DNA of 64,000 bases from Halospeciosus flavus (GCF_029814175.1 NZ_CP122312.1:2542001-2606000), one strand, 5' to 3'. Counted from the first letter of the stretch, positions 52,762 through 61,927 are shown. Made by a program: numbers and translations. Notes: a model not told the origin generated them from the letters alone.

Positions 52762-52903
52762 CTCCGTCTCTCAGTTATCGGGTCCATATCTCACGAACGT
52801 CGTCCATATCTCGGCAACGTCCCCGATTGCTCCACAATCTCGCCCATATCTCGGCAACGTCGACGATAACTGAGAAACGCAGCCGACGACCGAGAAATGG
52901 ATT
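52762..52903. repeat. Tandem degenerate 20-nt repeat array (copy B)
   Basis: Units begin at 52784, 52804, 52824, 52844, 52864 and 52884, an exact 20-nt period, most with CCATATCTCGGCAACGTCG-like sequence. One inverted unit precedes them at 52762-52781, so the array ends in an inverted repeat (CTCAGTTATCG near 52770 and CGATAACTGAG at 52864-52874). It fills much of the 321-bp gap between the thermosome and a Tat lipoprotein gene, which holds no supported gene. Array A lies at 17611-17731. Confidence 0.8.
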
Positions 52904-52943
52904 CCCGACAAAGCACTTACCGGTTCGCCGAGAACCGCCGCGT

Positions 52944-53855
52944 ATGCCCTCCCGTCGTGCGTACCTCGCCGCCCTCGGAAGTAGCGTCGTCGTTTCGGCC
53001 GCTGGCTGTTCCGGGGTGGACTCGACGGCCAGTACGAGCACCACGACCCGGACCACGACTCGGGACGTGATACACGTCCCGACGCGCCTGCCCTGGGGCG
53101 AAGCGGGCGAGGTCGACGGGACGAGCGTCCGCCCCGAGGCGGCCTGGGACCAGCACGCCACCCTCCACCTCACGTCGGCCGACCAGCTAGGTGTCTCCGG
53201 GTTCGACGACCGACAGGCGTGTTTCGTCCGGGTGCGCGTCGTCGCCGACGCCGACGGCCCGACGCCGGACCTCGACGACTTCTCGCTCGACGCGGGTGGT
53301 GAGACTGCCACCGCGACGACGCGCCTCGGCGTCGCCGCGCCGTACCGAATCTTCCCCGACGAGGCGGCCTACGGGAAGAACTACCCGACCGACGCCGGGG
53401 GCGGGTGGCTCGCCTTCCTCCTCCCGTCGTCGCTTCCCGCCGACGCCTCGCCGTCGCTCTCGGTTCAGTTCGGCGGCGAGACCGAGGGGCAACTCCAGTG
53501 GCCGCTCCCCGACGAGACCGTCGCGTCGCTACGCGCGCCCGCGCCCGACTTCGAGGTTCGCTCGTTCGACGTTCCCTCGTCGGTCGGCCCGCGCGAGACG
53601 GTCGAGGTGTCGTGGACGGTGGCGAACCACGGCGGCCCGGCCACCTTCCACGCCGCGCTGAACGAGCAGGGACCGAACTACATCCCGCACCAGTCTCGCG
53701 TACGCGTGTCCGCTGGCGAGCGAGTTTCGACGTCGCTCGGCGTCGAACCCCGCGACGAGTGGGCGGCCGACGAGGTCCGTCTCGCCTTCCGGTCGGTCCC
53801 TCGCGACGCCGAGTGGACGGTCGCCGTCGACTCGGGGACGACGACATCGGCGTGA
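52944..53855 (+). CDS. Tat-exported lipoprotein with beta-sandwich domains
   Basis: MPSRRAYLAALGSSVVVSAAGC is a twin-arginine signal ending in a lipobox. After a Ser/Thr-rich linker, the 303-residue protein has two beta-rich domains; the second (DFEVRSFDVPSSVGPRETVE and VSWTVANHGGPATFHAALN) resembles CARDB-type surface domains. No enzyme motif is seen. It shares the MPSRR start with the lipoproteins at 15872 and 27500. Confidence 0.8.
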   Translation: MPSRRAYLAALGSSVVVSAAGCSGVDSTASTSTTTRTTTRDVIHVPTRLPWGEAGEVDGTSVRPEAAWDQHATLHLTSADQLGVSGFDDRQACFVRVRVVADADGPTPDLDDFSLDAGGETATATTRLGVAAPYRIFPDEAAYGKNYPTDAGGGWLAFLLPSSLPADASPSLSVQFGGETEGQLQWPLPDETVASLRAPAPDFEVRSFDVPSSVGPRETVEVSWTVANHGGPATFHAALNEQGPNYIPHQSRVRVSAGERVSTSLGVEPRDEWAADEVRLAFRSVPRDAEWTVAVDSGTTTSA

Positions 53856-53909
53856 ACCGGCGGCGACGAAAGGGTGGGAGTAAAGGTGGATGACGCAAAA
53901 TTTGCGGCC

Positions 53910-54896
53910 ATGGAGACCCTGCTGTTGGACAAAGACGACGTCGAGCAGAACACTCCGATGGCCGAACTCGTCTCGGCCGTCGAGGACGCGTTCACCGCCT
54001 ACGAGCGCGGTGACGCCCAGATGCCCGCGAAGTCGTACGTCGACCTGCCGCAGTACAACGGCGACTTCCGGTCGATGCCGGCCTACCTCGACGCGGGCGA
54101 GTGGGACGCCGCGGGCGTCAAGTGGGTGAACGTCCACCCGGACAACCCCGACCGCTACGACCTCCCGACGGTCCTCGGGACGATGATCTACTCCGACCCG
54201 GAGAACGCCTACCCGCTCTCGATCATGGACGGCGGCCAACTCACGATGAAGCGGACGGGCGCGGCCGCCGCCGTCGCGACGAACTACCTCGCCGTCGAGG
54301 ACGCCTCCTCGATGGGTATCGTCGGCGCCGGCGTCCAGTCCTACACCCAACTGGAAGCCATCTCGAAGATCCGGGACATCGAGGAGGTCGTCGTCTCCGA
54401 CCTCGAAGAGGAACGCGTCGCCCGCTTCATCGAGCACTTCGGGGACGACTTCGACGTCCGCGCCGGTCCCATCTCCGAGGCGGGCCACTGTGACGTCCTC
54501 TCGACGGTCACGCCCGTCGAGAGCCCCATCGTCCAGGCCGAAGACGTCGGCGACCACACCCACATCAACGCGATGGGCGCCGACGCCGCCGGCAAACACG
54601 AACTCGCGGACGACCTCCTCCTCGCCGCCAAAATCGTCATCGACGACCACGAGCAGTGTACCCACTCGGGCGAGATCAACGTCCCCTACGCCGAGGGGAC
54701 CCTCACCGACGACGACATCTACGGCGAGATCGGCCAGATCGTCACCGACAAGAAGGAGGGTCGGACGGCCGACGACGGCGTGACCGTCTTCGACTCGACG
54801 GGTCTCGCCATCCAGGACGTCGCCGCCGCCCACGTCGTCTACGAACACGCGAAACAACACGACATCGGGACCGGCTTCGACCTGCTCGGCGTGTAA
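53910..54896 (+). CDS. Ornithine cyclodeaminase / alanine dehydrogenase family enzyme
   Basis: The 328-residue NAD(P)-binding protein has MGIVGAGVQSYTQLEAI (dinucleotide loop), GVKWVNVHPDNPDRYDLPTV, and the family signature THINAMGADAAGKHEL. Archaeal members act as alanine dehydrogenase or ornithine cyclodeaminase; the sequence alone does not decide. Conversion of ornithine to proline would fit the proline genes 5-8 kb upstream, but that is inference. ATG 53910 (METLLLDKDDV) fits the family start. Confidence 0.88.
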   Translation: METLLLDKDDVEQNTPMAELVSAVEDAFTAYERGDAQMPAKSYVDLPQYNGDFRSMPAYLDAGEWDAAGVKWVNVHPDNPDRYDLPTVLGTMIYSDPENAYPLSIMDGGQLTMKRTGAAAAVATNYLAVEDASSMGIVGAGVQSYTQLEAISKIRDIEEVVVSDLEEERVARFIEHFGDDFDVRAGPISEAGHCDVLSTVTPVESPIVQAEDVGDHTHINAMGADAAGKHELADDLLLAAKIVIDDHEQCTHSGEINVPYAEGTLTDDDIYGEIGQIVTDKKEGRTADDGVTVFDSTGLAIQDVAAAHVVYEHAKQHDIGTGFDLLGV

Positions 54897-54913
54897 CGGG
54901 GCGTTCTCCCCGT

Positions 54914-55132
54914 CTACGCCGCGTGGGCGACTTCCCCGTCGGTCTCCGGTGGCTCCCCGCGAACCTTCTGGAGCGCCCACAGCAGGACGAACAGCGGGAG
55001 CAGCGGGAAGAGGAGCACGGCGACGCCGAGCGCGATGGTGATACCGACAAGCGACATGAACGCCTCGCTCACGCTCTTCGGGCGGAACAGGAGCGACAGC
55101 ACCCAGTCCGTCTTCGTCTCGGGGTGGGACAT
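54914..55132 (-). CDS. Small membrane protein, unknown
   Basis: The 72-residue protein has one long or two short hydrophobic helices (about residues 24-55: FMSLVGITIALGVAVLLFPL then LPLFVLLWALQKV) with polar ends. It is convergent with the dehydrogenase gene, 17 nt from its stop. No family was recognised. Confidence 0.65.
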   Translation of the reverse strand: MSHPETKTDWVLSLLFRPKSVSEAFMSLVGITIALGVAVLLFPLLPLFVLLWALQKVRGEPPETDGEVAHAA

Positions 55133-55252
55133 ACGCGGAGGTAGCCCGAACGCGTGCAAAAAGTCGTCGGCATCGGGCGATTCCGGTAGACACTCACTAC
55201 CGTTCCACCCGCCTCCAACCTTTAACACCGGTCCGGTCATCGCCCCGGATAG

Positions 55253-56488
55253 ATGGTCCTCAGAGTCCGGCACCCGCGCTCCGCCGTCGCAGGGGCGGTC
55301 GCGCTCACGCTCCCGTGGCTCGCGGTCCGCGCGCTCGGCGTCTCGCTCGGCCCCGCGGTGACCGTCGCTGTCAGCGGCGTCGCGGTCCTCGGTGCGGCGT
55401 TCCTCCTGACGTGGGGTGCCGAGACCGCGGAGAAGGACGTCCCCCGTGAGTTCGCCATCGCCGTCCTCGCGATCATCGCCGTCGCGCCGGAGTACGCCGT
55501 CGACGCGCTCTACGCGTGGGAGGCGGGTGTAGCGCCCGGGTCCCCAGCGTCGCTCCGCGCCGCCGACCTCGCCGTCGCGAACATGACCGGCGCGAACCGC
55601 ATCCTCATCGGTCTCGGTTGGTCCGGTATCGCCCTCTTCGCCATCTATCGCGGGACGGAGGCCGTCGAACAGCGGGCGGGGTTCCTCGCGGACACGCTCG
55701 TCCTCGACCGGGACCTCTCGCTCGAAATCGTCTTCCTCTTCGCGGCGACCGCCTACGCCGTGTTCGTCCCGTTCGGTGGTATCGACGCCGTCGACGCCGT
55801 CGTTCTCGTCGGTCTCTACGCAACCTACGTCGCGATTCTCCTCCGGAGTGAGGGTGGCGAGCACCCGACCGCCGGTGTGCCGGCCTACCTCCAGTCGTTC
55901 CCGACGGTGCCGCGACGCGTCGCCATCCTCGCGTTGTTCGCCTTCTCCGCCGCCGTCATCCTGCTCGCGGTCAAACCCTTCGCCTACGGGCTGGAGGCAC
56001 TGGGGCTGGCCGTGGGTATCGACCCCTTCCTGATGATCCAGTGGGTCGCGCCGCTCGCGAGCGAGAGCCCGGAGTTCATCGCCTGTCTCTACCTCGTGAA
56101 CAAGGCACGGTCGTCGTCGGCATTCAACGCGCTCGTCTCCTCGAAACTGAACCAGTGGACGCTGCTCATCGGGACGCTCGTCGTCGTCTACACGATTTCG
56201 CTGGGCTACTACGACGCCCTCCGGTTCAGTCGTCGGCAGATGGGTGAGGTGTGGCTCACCGCGGCCCAGAGTCTCTTCGCCGTCTCTCTCCTGACGAACC
56301 TGAAGATGAGCGGCCGCGAAGCGCTCGCGCTCCTCGCGCTCTTCCTCGCGCAGTTCCACCCGGTGTTCCGCACCTACGAGGGCCTGCTCGCCTACTCGGT
56401 GCTCTACCTCGTCCTCGCGGCGGCGCTCCTCGTGAAGCGTCGCCACCACCTGCCCGGACTGGTGGCGTCGGCTCGCGAGCGGCTCTGA
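55253..56488 (+). CDS. Sodium/calcium exchanger family membrane protein
   Basis: The 411-residue protein has about ten helices with two alpha repeats in opposite orientation: VAPEYAVDALYAWEAG...ANMTGANRILIGLGW and PLASESPEFIACLYLVNKARSS...FNALVSSKLNQWTLL, both with the acidic residue and the GxN/SxN signature of CaCA exchangers. It lacks the large cytoplasmic loop of animal exchangers. The transported ion is probably Ca2+ against Na+, but this is not proved. A CCTTTAAC box lies about 27 nt upstream. Confidence 0.88.
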   Translation: MVLRVRHPRSAVAGAVALTLPWLAVRALGVSLGPAVTVAVSGVAVLGAAFLLTWGAETAEKDVPREFAIAVLAIIAVAPEYAVDALYAWEAGVAPGSPASLRAADLAVANMTGANRILIGLGWSGIALFAIYRGTEAVEQRAGFLADTLVLDRDLSLEIVFLFAATAYAVFVPFGGIDAVDAVVLVGLYATYVAILLRSEGGEHPTAGVPAYLQSFPTVPRRVAILALFAFSAAVILLAVKPFAYGLEALGLAVGIDPFLMIQWVAPLASESPEFIACLYLVNKARSSSAFNALVSSKLNQWTLLIGTLVVVYTISLGYYDALRFSRRQMGEVWLTAAQSLFAVSLLTNLKMSGREALALLALFLAQFHPVFRTYEGLLAYSVLYLVLAAALLVKRRHHLPGLVASARERL

Positions 56489-56528
56489 GCGGGGAGAAGA
56501 GGAGAAAATCCGAGGGGCGCGGACGACG

Positions 56529-59375
56529 CTATTCTTCGAGCAGGATGGCCGGGCGGAACGGCTGGGCCTGACTCGCCTTCTCCGCGTCCGTCTCGTCCTC
56601 GGAGACGACCTCGACGTCGGCGTCGAACGCGCGGGCGAGGAAGCCTGCGGCCGCCTCGTAGACGTCGGTCTCGTCGACGTCTTCGAGGACCGCGAGTTCC
56701 TCGTCGTCGCGCTCACGCACGTCGGCGACGAGGTCCTGGACGAGTTGGTTCACGACGTCGCCCTTCTCGCGGAGTTCCTCCTGTTGCATGACCTTTCCCA
56801 TGACCGCGCCGACGTCCGGGCCGGTCTCGGCGACCGTCTCGAAGACGTCGTACTTCCAGTCGGCGGCGGTGAACACGCGGATGGTCTCGGGTTCGGTCTC
56901 GGTAACGTCGATGATGTCGCGGACGTCGTCGGTCAGCGAGTCGACGAGGCGCTCTTCGACCTCGACGCGCGTGCTCTCCAGTTCGGGGTCGGGTTCGGGC
57001 CACGCGGCCTCCTCGACGGGGACGCCCTCCAGTTCCTCGTGGAGTTCGTTGGTGAGGAACGGGACGACGGGCGCGAGCAGGCGCAGGCGCGTCCGGAGGA
57101 CTTCCTGGCGGGTCCAGCGGGCGCCCGGTCGGTCGAGGTCAGTGCGCTTGCGGTACCAGCGCAGGTCCTCCTCGAAGCGGTAGAACGCCTCCTGGGTGGC
57201 CGCGCGCGTCTCGAAGTTGTCCATCGACTGGGTGACGTCCCGGATCGTCGTCTGGAGTTTCGAGAGGAGCCAGCGGTCGATGCGCTTCAAGTCGGGCCGT
57301 TCGTCCGGTGCGCCGGCGTCGAGGATCTCTTGGGCGCGGTTCCAGAAGCGTTCGAGTTGGTTGCTCGTCGTCTCGACCTCCTCGGCGCGCCAGTCGTAGT
57401 CCTGCCACGGTTCGGCGGAGTTGAGCAGGAAGAAGCGGACGGTGTCGGCGCCGTAGCGCTCGATGGCCTCCCGCGGGAGGACGACGTGGCCCTTCGAGGA
57501 GGACATCTTCTCGCCTTCGAGCAGACCCATCCCCATGATGGTGACCCCCTGGGGCCACTGGGGCTGGTCGAACAACTCGGTGTGGTGGAAGATGTAGAAG
57601 GAGAGGTGGTTACTGATGAGGTCGTTCGCCGAACAGCGGTAGTCGACCGGGTACCAGTAGTCCCACTCCTCGCGGAGTTCGAGCGCCTTCTCGGGCGCTT
57701 CGTCCTCCACCGCGTCGGCGCCGTAGAACAGCGCGTCGAAGAACTCCCGGGTGAGTTCCTCGGGGGGAACGTCCTCCAACCGGTGGGCGATGGTGTAGTA
57801 GGACATGTAGATGGTCGAGTCCGAGAGCGGTTCGATGACGAAGTCCTCGTCCCACGGCAGGCGGGTGCCCAGCCCGTAGTTGCGGATGCAGGGCCACTCG
57901 TTGAGCCAGTCGATGGTGTGGTCGAACTGGCCGCGGGTGTTCTCGGGGATGGTGTCCATCTGGGAGACGGCCTCGTGGGCCATCTCCTTCCAGCCCTCGT
58001 CGTTGTAGGTGAGGAACCAGGTGTCCTGCTTGGCGACTTCGACGTCGCCGCCACAGCGACAGACGACCTCCTCGGAGAACTCGTACATCGAGTCGAACTC
58101 GCCCTGCGACTGGAAGTACTCCTTCAGTTCCTCGCGGACGTCCTCGACGACTTCGCCGGCGAACTCGTCGTACATGTCCTTGAGTTGCCCAGCGTGGAAC
58201 TCGCGGTTGTAGACGTCCTGGGTGGCCTCTTCGAGGGCGGGGTCGTCGCTGGACTCGATTCCGTACTCCTCGACGGCGTCGCGGGCGGGGAAGACGCCGT
58301 AGCCCTCGACGTCGATGATGGCCTTCGGCTCGATCTCGTCGACCTCGGCGGGGTCGACGCCGTACTCGCGCATCAGGTCGTCGTTCTCCTTGGCCTCCTG
58401 GAGGGCAATCCAGTCGTCCGGCGAGTGGGCCGGAACGGACATGACGACGCCGGTCGCGTTGTCGGGGTCGACGAAGTTCGCGGGGAGGACGAGGACGTCC
58501 TCGCCGGTGACGGGGTTCTCGACGCGTTCGCCGACGAGCGCCTCACCGAGGAAGCGGTCGAGAATCTCGACGTCGCGTTCCTGCAGTTGGAGCTTCTGGA
58601 CGGCGTCGTGGGAAATCAGCCACTTCTCGCCGTCGACCTCGGCCTCGACGTACTCGGCCTCGGGGTCGACGTAGGCGTTCGTGACGCCCCGGACCGTCTC
58701 GGGGCGGAGGGTCGCCATCGGGACGAACGTCTCGCCCTTCCGGAACTTCACGAGGGTGTACTCCTGGAACTCGGCCTCCTCGCCTTCGAGGATGTCGTGG
58801 GTCGTGACCGGGTTCTCCTCGTCGGTGCAGTACTTGACCGGGTGGAGGCCCTTCTCCAGGCGGTCGCGTTCCTTGAGCGTCTGGTACTGCCAGGTGACGA
58901 ACTTCGAGTAGCGCTCGTCGTTCGTGGTGAACTCCCGGCGCCAGTCGATGGAGAGGCCGAGAGACTTCATGTTCCGCTTATAGTGATTCTCGATGAAGTA
59001 GCGGGCGAAGCCCATCGGCGTCTCCAGGTCTTCGAGTTCGTCCTCGGGGACGTTGTACGTGTCCCGTAGGACGCTCAACTGCTCTTCTTCGCCTTTCTGG
59101 AGGCGATTGACCGCGCCGATGATGGGCGTTCCGGTGACGTGCCAGGCGATGGGGAAGAGGACGTTGTCGCCCTGGAGCCGTCGGTAGCGTGCCCACACGT
59201 CCGGGACCGTGTAGGTGCGGGCGTGGCCGATGTGCATGCCGCCGCTCGGGTAGGGGTAGGGGACCGTGACGAAGGTGGCCTCCTCGTCGCCCTCCTCGGG
59301 GTCGACCTCGTAGCGACCGCCGTCCTCCCAGCGGTCCTGCCACTTCCGTTCGATTTCCCGTGGCTCGTAGCTCAT
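56529..59375 (-). CDS. leuS: Leucyl-tRNA synthetase
   Basis: This class I synthetase has 948 residues, the archaeal/eukaryal length. HIGH motif: SGGMHIGHARTY (H48-H51). KMSKS motif: EGEKMSSSKGHVV (near 620-628). The editing CP1 domain is present (TLRPETVRGVTNAYV, SVPAHSPDDWIALQ). The C-terminal third holds the anticodon-binding and tRNA-contact domains. It is divergent from a hypothetical gene at 59451. Confidence 0.97.
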   Translation of the reverse strand: MSYEPREIERKWQDRWEDGGRYEVDPEEGDEEATFVTVPYPYPSGGMHIGHARTYTVPDVWARYRRLQGDNVLFPIAWHVTGTPIIGAVNRLQKGEEEQLSVLRDTYNVPEDELEDLETPMGFARYFIENHYKRNMKSLGLSIDWRREFTTNDERYSKFVTWQYQTLKERDRLEKGLHPVKYCTDEENPVTTHDILEGEEAEFQEYTLVKFRKGETFVPMATLRPETVRGVTNAYVDPEAEYVEAEVDGEKWLISHDAVQKLQLQERDVEILDRFLGEALVGERVENPVTGEDVLVLPANFVDPDNATGVVMSVPAHSPDDWIALQEAKENDDLMREYGVDPAEVDEIEPKAIIDVEGYGVFPARDAVEEYGIESSDDPALEEATQDVYNREFHAGQLKDMYDEFAGEVVEDVREELKEYFQSQGEFDSMYEFSEEVVCRCGGDVEVAKQDTWFLTYNDEGWKEMAHEAVSQMDTIPENTRGQFDHTIDWLNEWPCIRNYGLGTRLPWDEDFVIEPLSDSTIYMSYYTIAHRLEDVPPEELTREFFDALFYGADAVEDEAPEKALELREEWDYWYPVDYRCSANDLISNHLSFYIFHHTELFDQPQWPQGVTIMGMGLLEGEKMSSSKGHVVLPREAIERYGADTVRFFLLNSAEPWQDYDWRAEEVETTSNQLERFWNRAQEILDAGAPDERPDLKRIDRWLLSKLQTTIRDVTQSMDNFETRAATQEAFYRFEEDLRWYRKRTDLDRPGARWTRQEVLRTRLRLLAPVVPFLTNELHEELEGVPVEEAAWPEPDPELESTRVEVEERLVDSLTDDVRDIIDVTETEPETIRVFTAADWKYDVFETVAETGPDVGAVMGKVMQQEELREKGDVVNQLVQDLVADVRERDDEELAVLEDVDETDVYEAAAGFLARAFDADVEVVSEDETDAEKASQAQPFRPAILLEE

Positions 59376-59450
59376 GTAGATAGTTCTTCAAAGTCGCGTC
59401 TCAAAAGCCCTCCCATACTGACTGTCCCGGCCGTCGAGTCGCGGCGACCG

Positions 59451-59978
59451 GTGGCTTCTTGCCGCCGAGCTGCGTTCGCCGAGCTCGTGGGGAAGTTCGC
59501 GGACGACGTACAGGAAACCTTCCGGGACGCCCTCGCCGAGCGCCTGCCGTCGCGGTCGTGGGAGACCGAGTACCCGGTCCGGCGGACACCGGTCGACGTT
59601 GCCTCTCCGGACGTGCCACACGTCTTCGTGGAGGTGGAGATGCGCCGGGCGGACCCCTCGAACAACCCAGTGAAACTCGCCCGCTACGCGTCCGAGGGAG
59701 ACTTCGACGCACCACTCCTGCTCGTACAGGTCTTCTCGGGCTACTACGACCTGACGAGCGGTGGGGTCTCCTCGAAACGGAGGAACGCGGAGTTCGTCGG
59801 CGAACTCGGCACGGAGGCCCTCGACGGCTTCGCCTACCGCGCCGTCGACCTCGGGTTCACTCCGCCCAAACGAGGGGGAGAACGGCCCGACGGATGGCGT
59901 GCGGAAGTCGCGACCGTCGCCGACGAGATCGCCTCGCTACTCGACGGTGACGATACCCTCGTCGAGGAGGTCCTGTAG
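59451..59978 (+). CDS. Hypothetical protein with a possible nuclease-like core
   Basis: The 175-residue protein contains VFVEVEMRRADPSNNPVKLARY after VDVASPDVPH, which weakly recalls the acidic core of PD-(D/E)XK nucleases, though the lysine is missing. Later segments (LLLVQVFSGYYDLTSGG) are alpha/beta. GTG 59451 is the most likely start; the frame continues upstream without a good start. The last 42 nt overlap the convergent BCP gene. Function unknown. Confidence 0.6.
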   Translation: MASCRRAAFAELVGKFADDVQETFRDALAERLPSRSWETEYPVRRTPVDVASPDVPHVFVEVEMRRADPSNNPVKLARYASEGDFDAPLLLVQVFSGYYDLTSGGVSSKRRNAEFVGELGTEALDGFAYRAVDLGFTPPKRGGERPDGWRAEVATVADEIASLLDGDDTLVEEVL

Positions 59979-60386
59979 CACCTCGCGGGCGTGCCCGTCG
60001 GGCTTGACGCCGCGGTAGACCTCCTTCACTTCGCCGTCGTCGAGGACGAACGTGACGCGGTCTGCCGCCCCGCCCGACGTGTCGACGCCGAACGCGGCGG
60101 CCACGTCCCCCTCGGTGTCGGCGAGCAGGTCGAAGTCGAGGTCGTACTTCGAGCAGAACTCCTCGTGGCTCTCGACGTCGTCGGTCGAGACGCCGAACAC
60201 CTCGACGCCGGCGTCGTAGTAGGTCTCTAACTCCTCGTCGAACTGCTGGGCTTCGACCGTACAGCCAGGTGTGTCGTCGCGCGGGTAGAAGTAGAGGACC
60301 GTCGGTTCGGAGAAGTCGAGGGTCACCGTCTCGCCGTCCTGATTCGCCGCCGTGATCTCGGGTGCGTCGTCGCCTTCGTCGAGCAT
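59937..60386 (-). CDS. bcp: Peroxiredoxin, BCP/PrxQ type
   Basis: BCP enzymes reduce peroxides through a reactive cysteine. The active site is YPRDDTPGCTVEA (peroxidatic C42). The usual PrxQ resolving Cys five residues later is replaced by Gln (CTVEAQ); the other cysteine (EEFCSKYD) lies further on, so it may act as a 1-Cys enzyme or use another partner. The protein has 149 residues from ATG 60386. The 3' end overlaps the convergent gene by 42 nt. Confidence 0.93.
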   Translation of the reverse strand: MLDEGDDAPEITAANQDGETVTLDFSEPTVLYFYPRDDTPGCTVEAQQFDEELETYYDAGVEVFGVSTDDVESHEEFCSKYDLDFDLLADTEGDVAAAFGVDTSGGAADRVTFVLDDGEVKEVYRGVKPDGHAREVLQDLLDEGIVTVE

Positions 60387-60437
60387 GACCGACAATTGGG
60401 TCGGCCAGCGTTTAGAGGTTTGCCCGCCGGACGGCCG

Positions 60438-60896
60438 CTACTGAATCTCGATGCTGGACGACTTCTCGCCGGCGGCCTTCGGGAGTTCGACGCGGAGGAC
60501 GCCGTTCTCGAACGTGGCGGTGACGCCCTCCTCGTCGACGGTCTCGGGGAGCGTGATGGCTCGGCTGACCGCGCCGGCGTGGCGCTCGCGGACGAGGTAG
60601 CGCTGCGTCTCTTCTTCCTCTTCGGCCGCTTCCTCGGACGCTCCGGGCTCGACTTCTTCTTCTCGCTCCGCTTCGCGTTCGGCCGAGATGTGGAGCGTCT
60701 CGTCGTGGAGTTCGACGTCGACGTCCTCCTTCTCGAAGCCGGGGAGGTCGGCCGTGACGACGTAGCTGTCGTCGGTCTCCTCGACGTCGACGGCGATTCG
60801 ACCGCCGCCGCGACCGAGTTCCTCGCCGAACTCGCGGTTCAGTCGTTCGAAGAGCTGCTCGAACTCGTCGAAGGGGCTGCGACGTCGGTCCGTCAT
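60438..60896 (-). CDS. Small heat-shock protein (Hsp20/alpha-crystallin)
   Basis: The 152-residue protein has the alpha-crystallin domain: DDSYVVTADLPGFEKEDVDV, LHISAEREAEREEE, and the closing GVTATFENGVLRVELPK with SSIEIQ at the end. A Glu-rich insert (GASEEAAEEEEETQ) lies between strands. Such proteins hold unfolding proteins under stress. It is divergent from the glycosylase gene. Confidence 0.93.
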   Translation of the reverse strand: MTDRRRSPFDEFEQLFERLNREFGEELGRGGGRIAVDVEETDDSYVVTADLPGFEKEDVDVELHDETLHISAEREAEREEEVEPGASEEAAEEEEETQRYLVRERHAGAVSRAITLPETVDEEGVTATFENGVLRVELPKAAGEKSSSIEIQ

Positions 60897-60983
60897 GCCA
60901 GTCGAGGCTTCGAGTCGCCGACGGAAAAACGAAATGGCGGTCGCGACCGACACGACCTTGCCGCCCGCGGGCGAACTCGGGGT

Positions 60984-61605
60984 GTGAACGACGTCCCGTT
61001 CCCCGACCCCGAGACCCGGAACGTCGTCGACGCCGACTGCTCGCGGTGCCCGGCGCTCGTCGAGTCCCGCGAGTGCATCTCGTGGGGCCAGGGCGACCTC
61101 GACGCGGACGTGGTGGTCGTCGGCGAGGCGCCGGGCGCCGGGGACCCCGACGCCGAGCAGTGGGCGGGTGGCAACCACACCGGGATGGCGTACACGACGC
61201 ACCACTCCGGGCGGACGGTCCGAACACTCGTCGCGGACGCGGGGGTCGACCCCGGAGACGCTTACTTCACGAACGCGGTGAAGTGCCACCCCGCGGAGAA
61301 CCGGGACCCGACGCCCGAGGAGCGAGCGAACTGCCGGCCCCACCTCGAAACCGAACTCCAGCAGGTCGACCCCGAAGTCGTCCTCGCGACCGGCAAGACC
61401 GCGACGACGTCGCTGCTCGCCTTCGACGACCGCGAGTTCGGCGAGGAACTCGGTCCTCGACCCGGTCGACTCCGACACGCTCGGCGTGACGGTCGTCCCG
61501 CTGCTCCACCCCTCCTACCAGGTGGTGTGGCTCGTCCGCCTCGGTTACGACTACGACGAGTACGTCGCCGCGCTCCGCGAACTCCTGCCGAGTGGCCACA
61601 AGTAA
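60984..61605 (+). pseudogene. Uracil-DNA glycosylase, family 4 type, with frameshift
   Basis: From GTG 60984 the frame reads MNDVPFPDPETRN, then [4Fe-4S] cysteines (DCSRCPAL, ECISWG, NCRPHL), the active-site GEAPGAGD and AVKCHP, and ends normally through FDDREFGEEL. At about 61449-61455 the homologous reading switches frame: VLDPVDSDTLGVTV, VPLLHPSYQVVWLVRLGYD and a TAA at 61603-61605 continue one frame over. One extra base or two missing bases would explain this. In the original frame the C-terminus becomes Arg/Pro-rich and lacks the HPS loop needed for catalysis. It could be a real mutation or a sequencing error. Confidence 0.8.
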
Positions 61606-61633
61606 CGTAGGCTGGCCGGCCGAGTCGCCGGAC

Positions 61634-61927
61634 ATGGCGCTCTTCGAGACCCCGGACGGGCAGGACGTCGAGGAAGGCGACTACCTCGTCGTCGAGGACG
61701 AACACGGCGAACCGGTCGAAGCCATCGAGTTCTTCGTCGACGAGGAGGAGGACGTCGTCCGCTTCGAACCGGCGCGGAAGAAGGACCGCTACCCGGTGGG
61801 CCACTTCCAGCGCGAGGAACCCGAGTGGATGACCGAGACGCTGGCCGAACACCACCCACCCGAGGAGTACGACTACGAGGTCCGCAGTAGCCTGACCGAG
61901 AAACTCCGGACCAAACTCGGCCTCTGA
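61634..61927 (+). CDS. Small acidic protein, unknown
   Basis: The 97-residue protein MALFETPDGQDVEEGDYLVV is beta-rich at first (VVEDEHGEPVEAIEFFVDEE) with a helical end (SSLTEKLRTKLGL). Highly acidic composition and codon use match the genome, so it is probably a real haloarchaeal gene. No family was recognised. Confidence 0.7.
   Translation: MALFETPDGQDVEEGDYLVVEDEHGEPVEAIEFFVDEEEDVVRFEPARKKDRYPVGHFQREEPEWMTETLAEHHPPEEYDYEVRSSLTEKLRTKLGL

Noticed and set aside
54914..56716. 600-residue open frame opposite the cation exchanger
   Set aside because: Only its last 72 codons (54914-55132) look like a real small membrane protein; the rest is antisense to a clear exchanger.
56745..59069. 774-residue open frame opposite leuS
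   Set aside because: Antisense shadow of leucyl-tRNA synthetase; no recognisable protein features.
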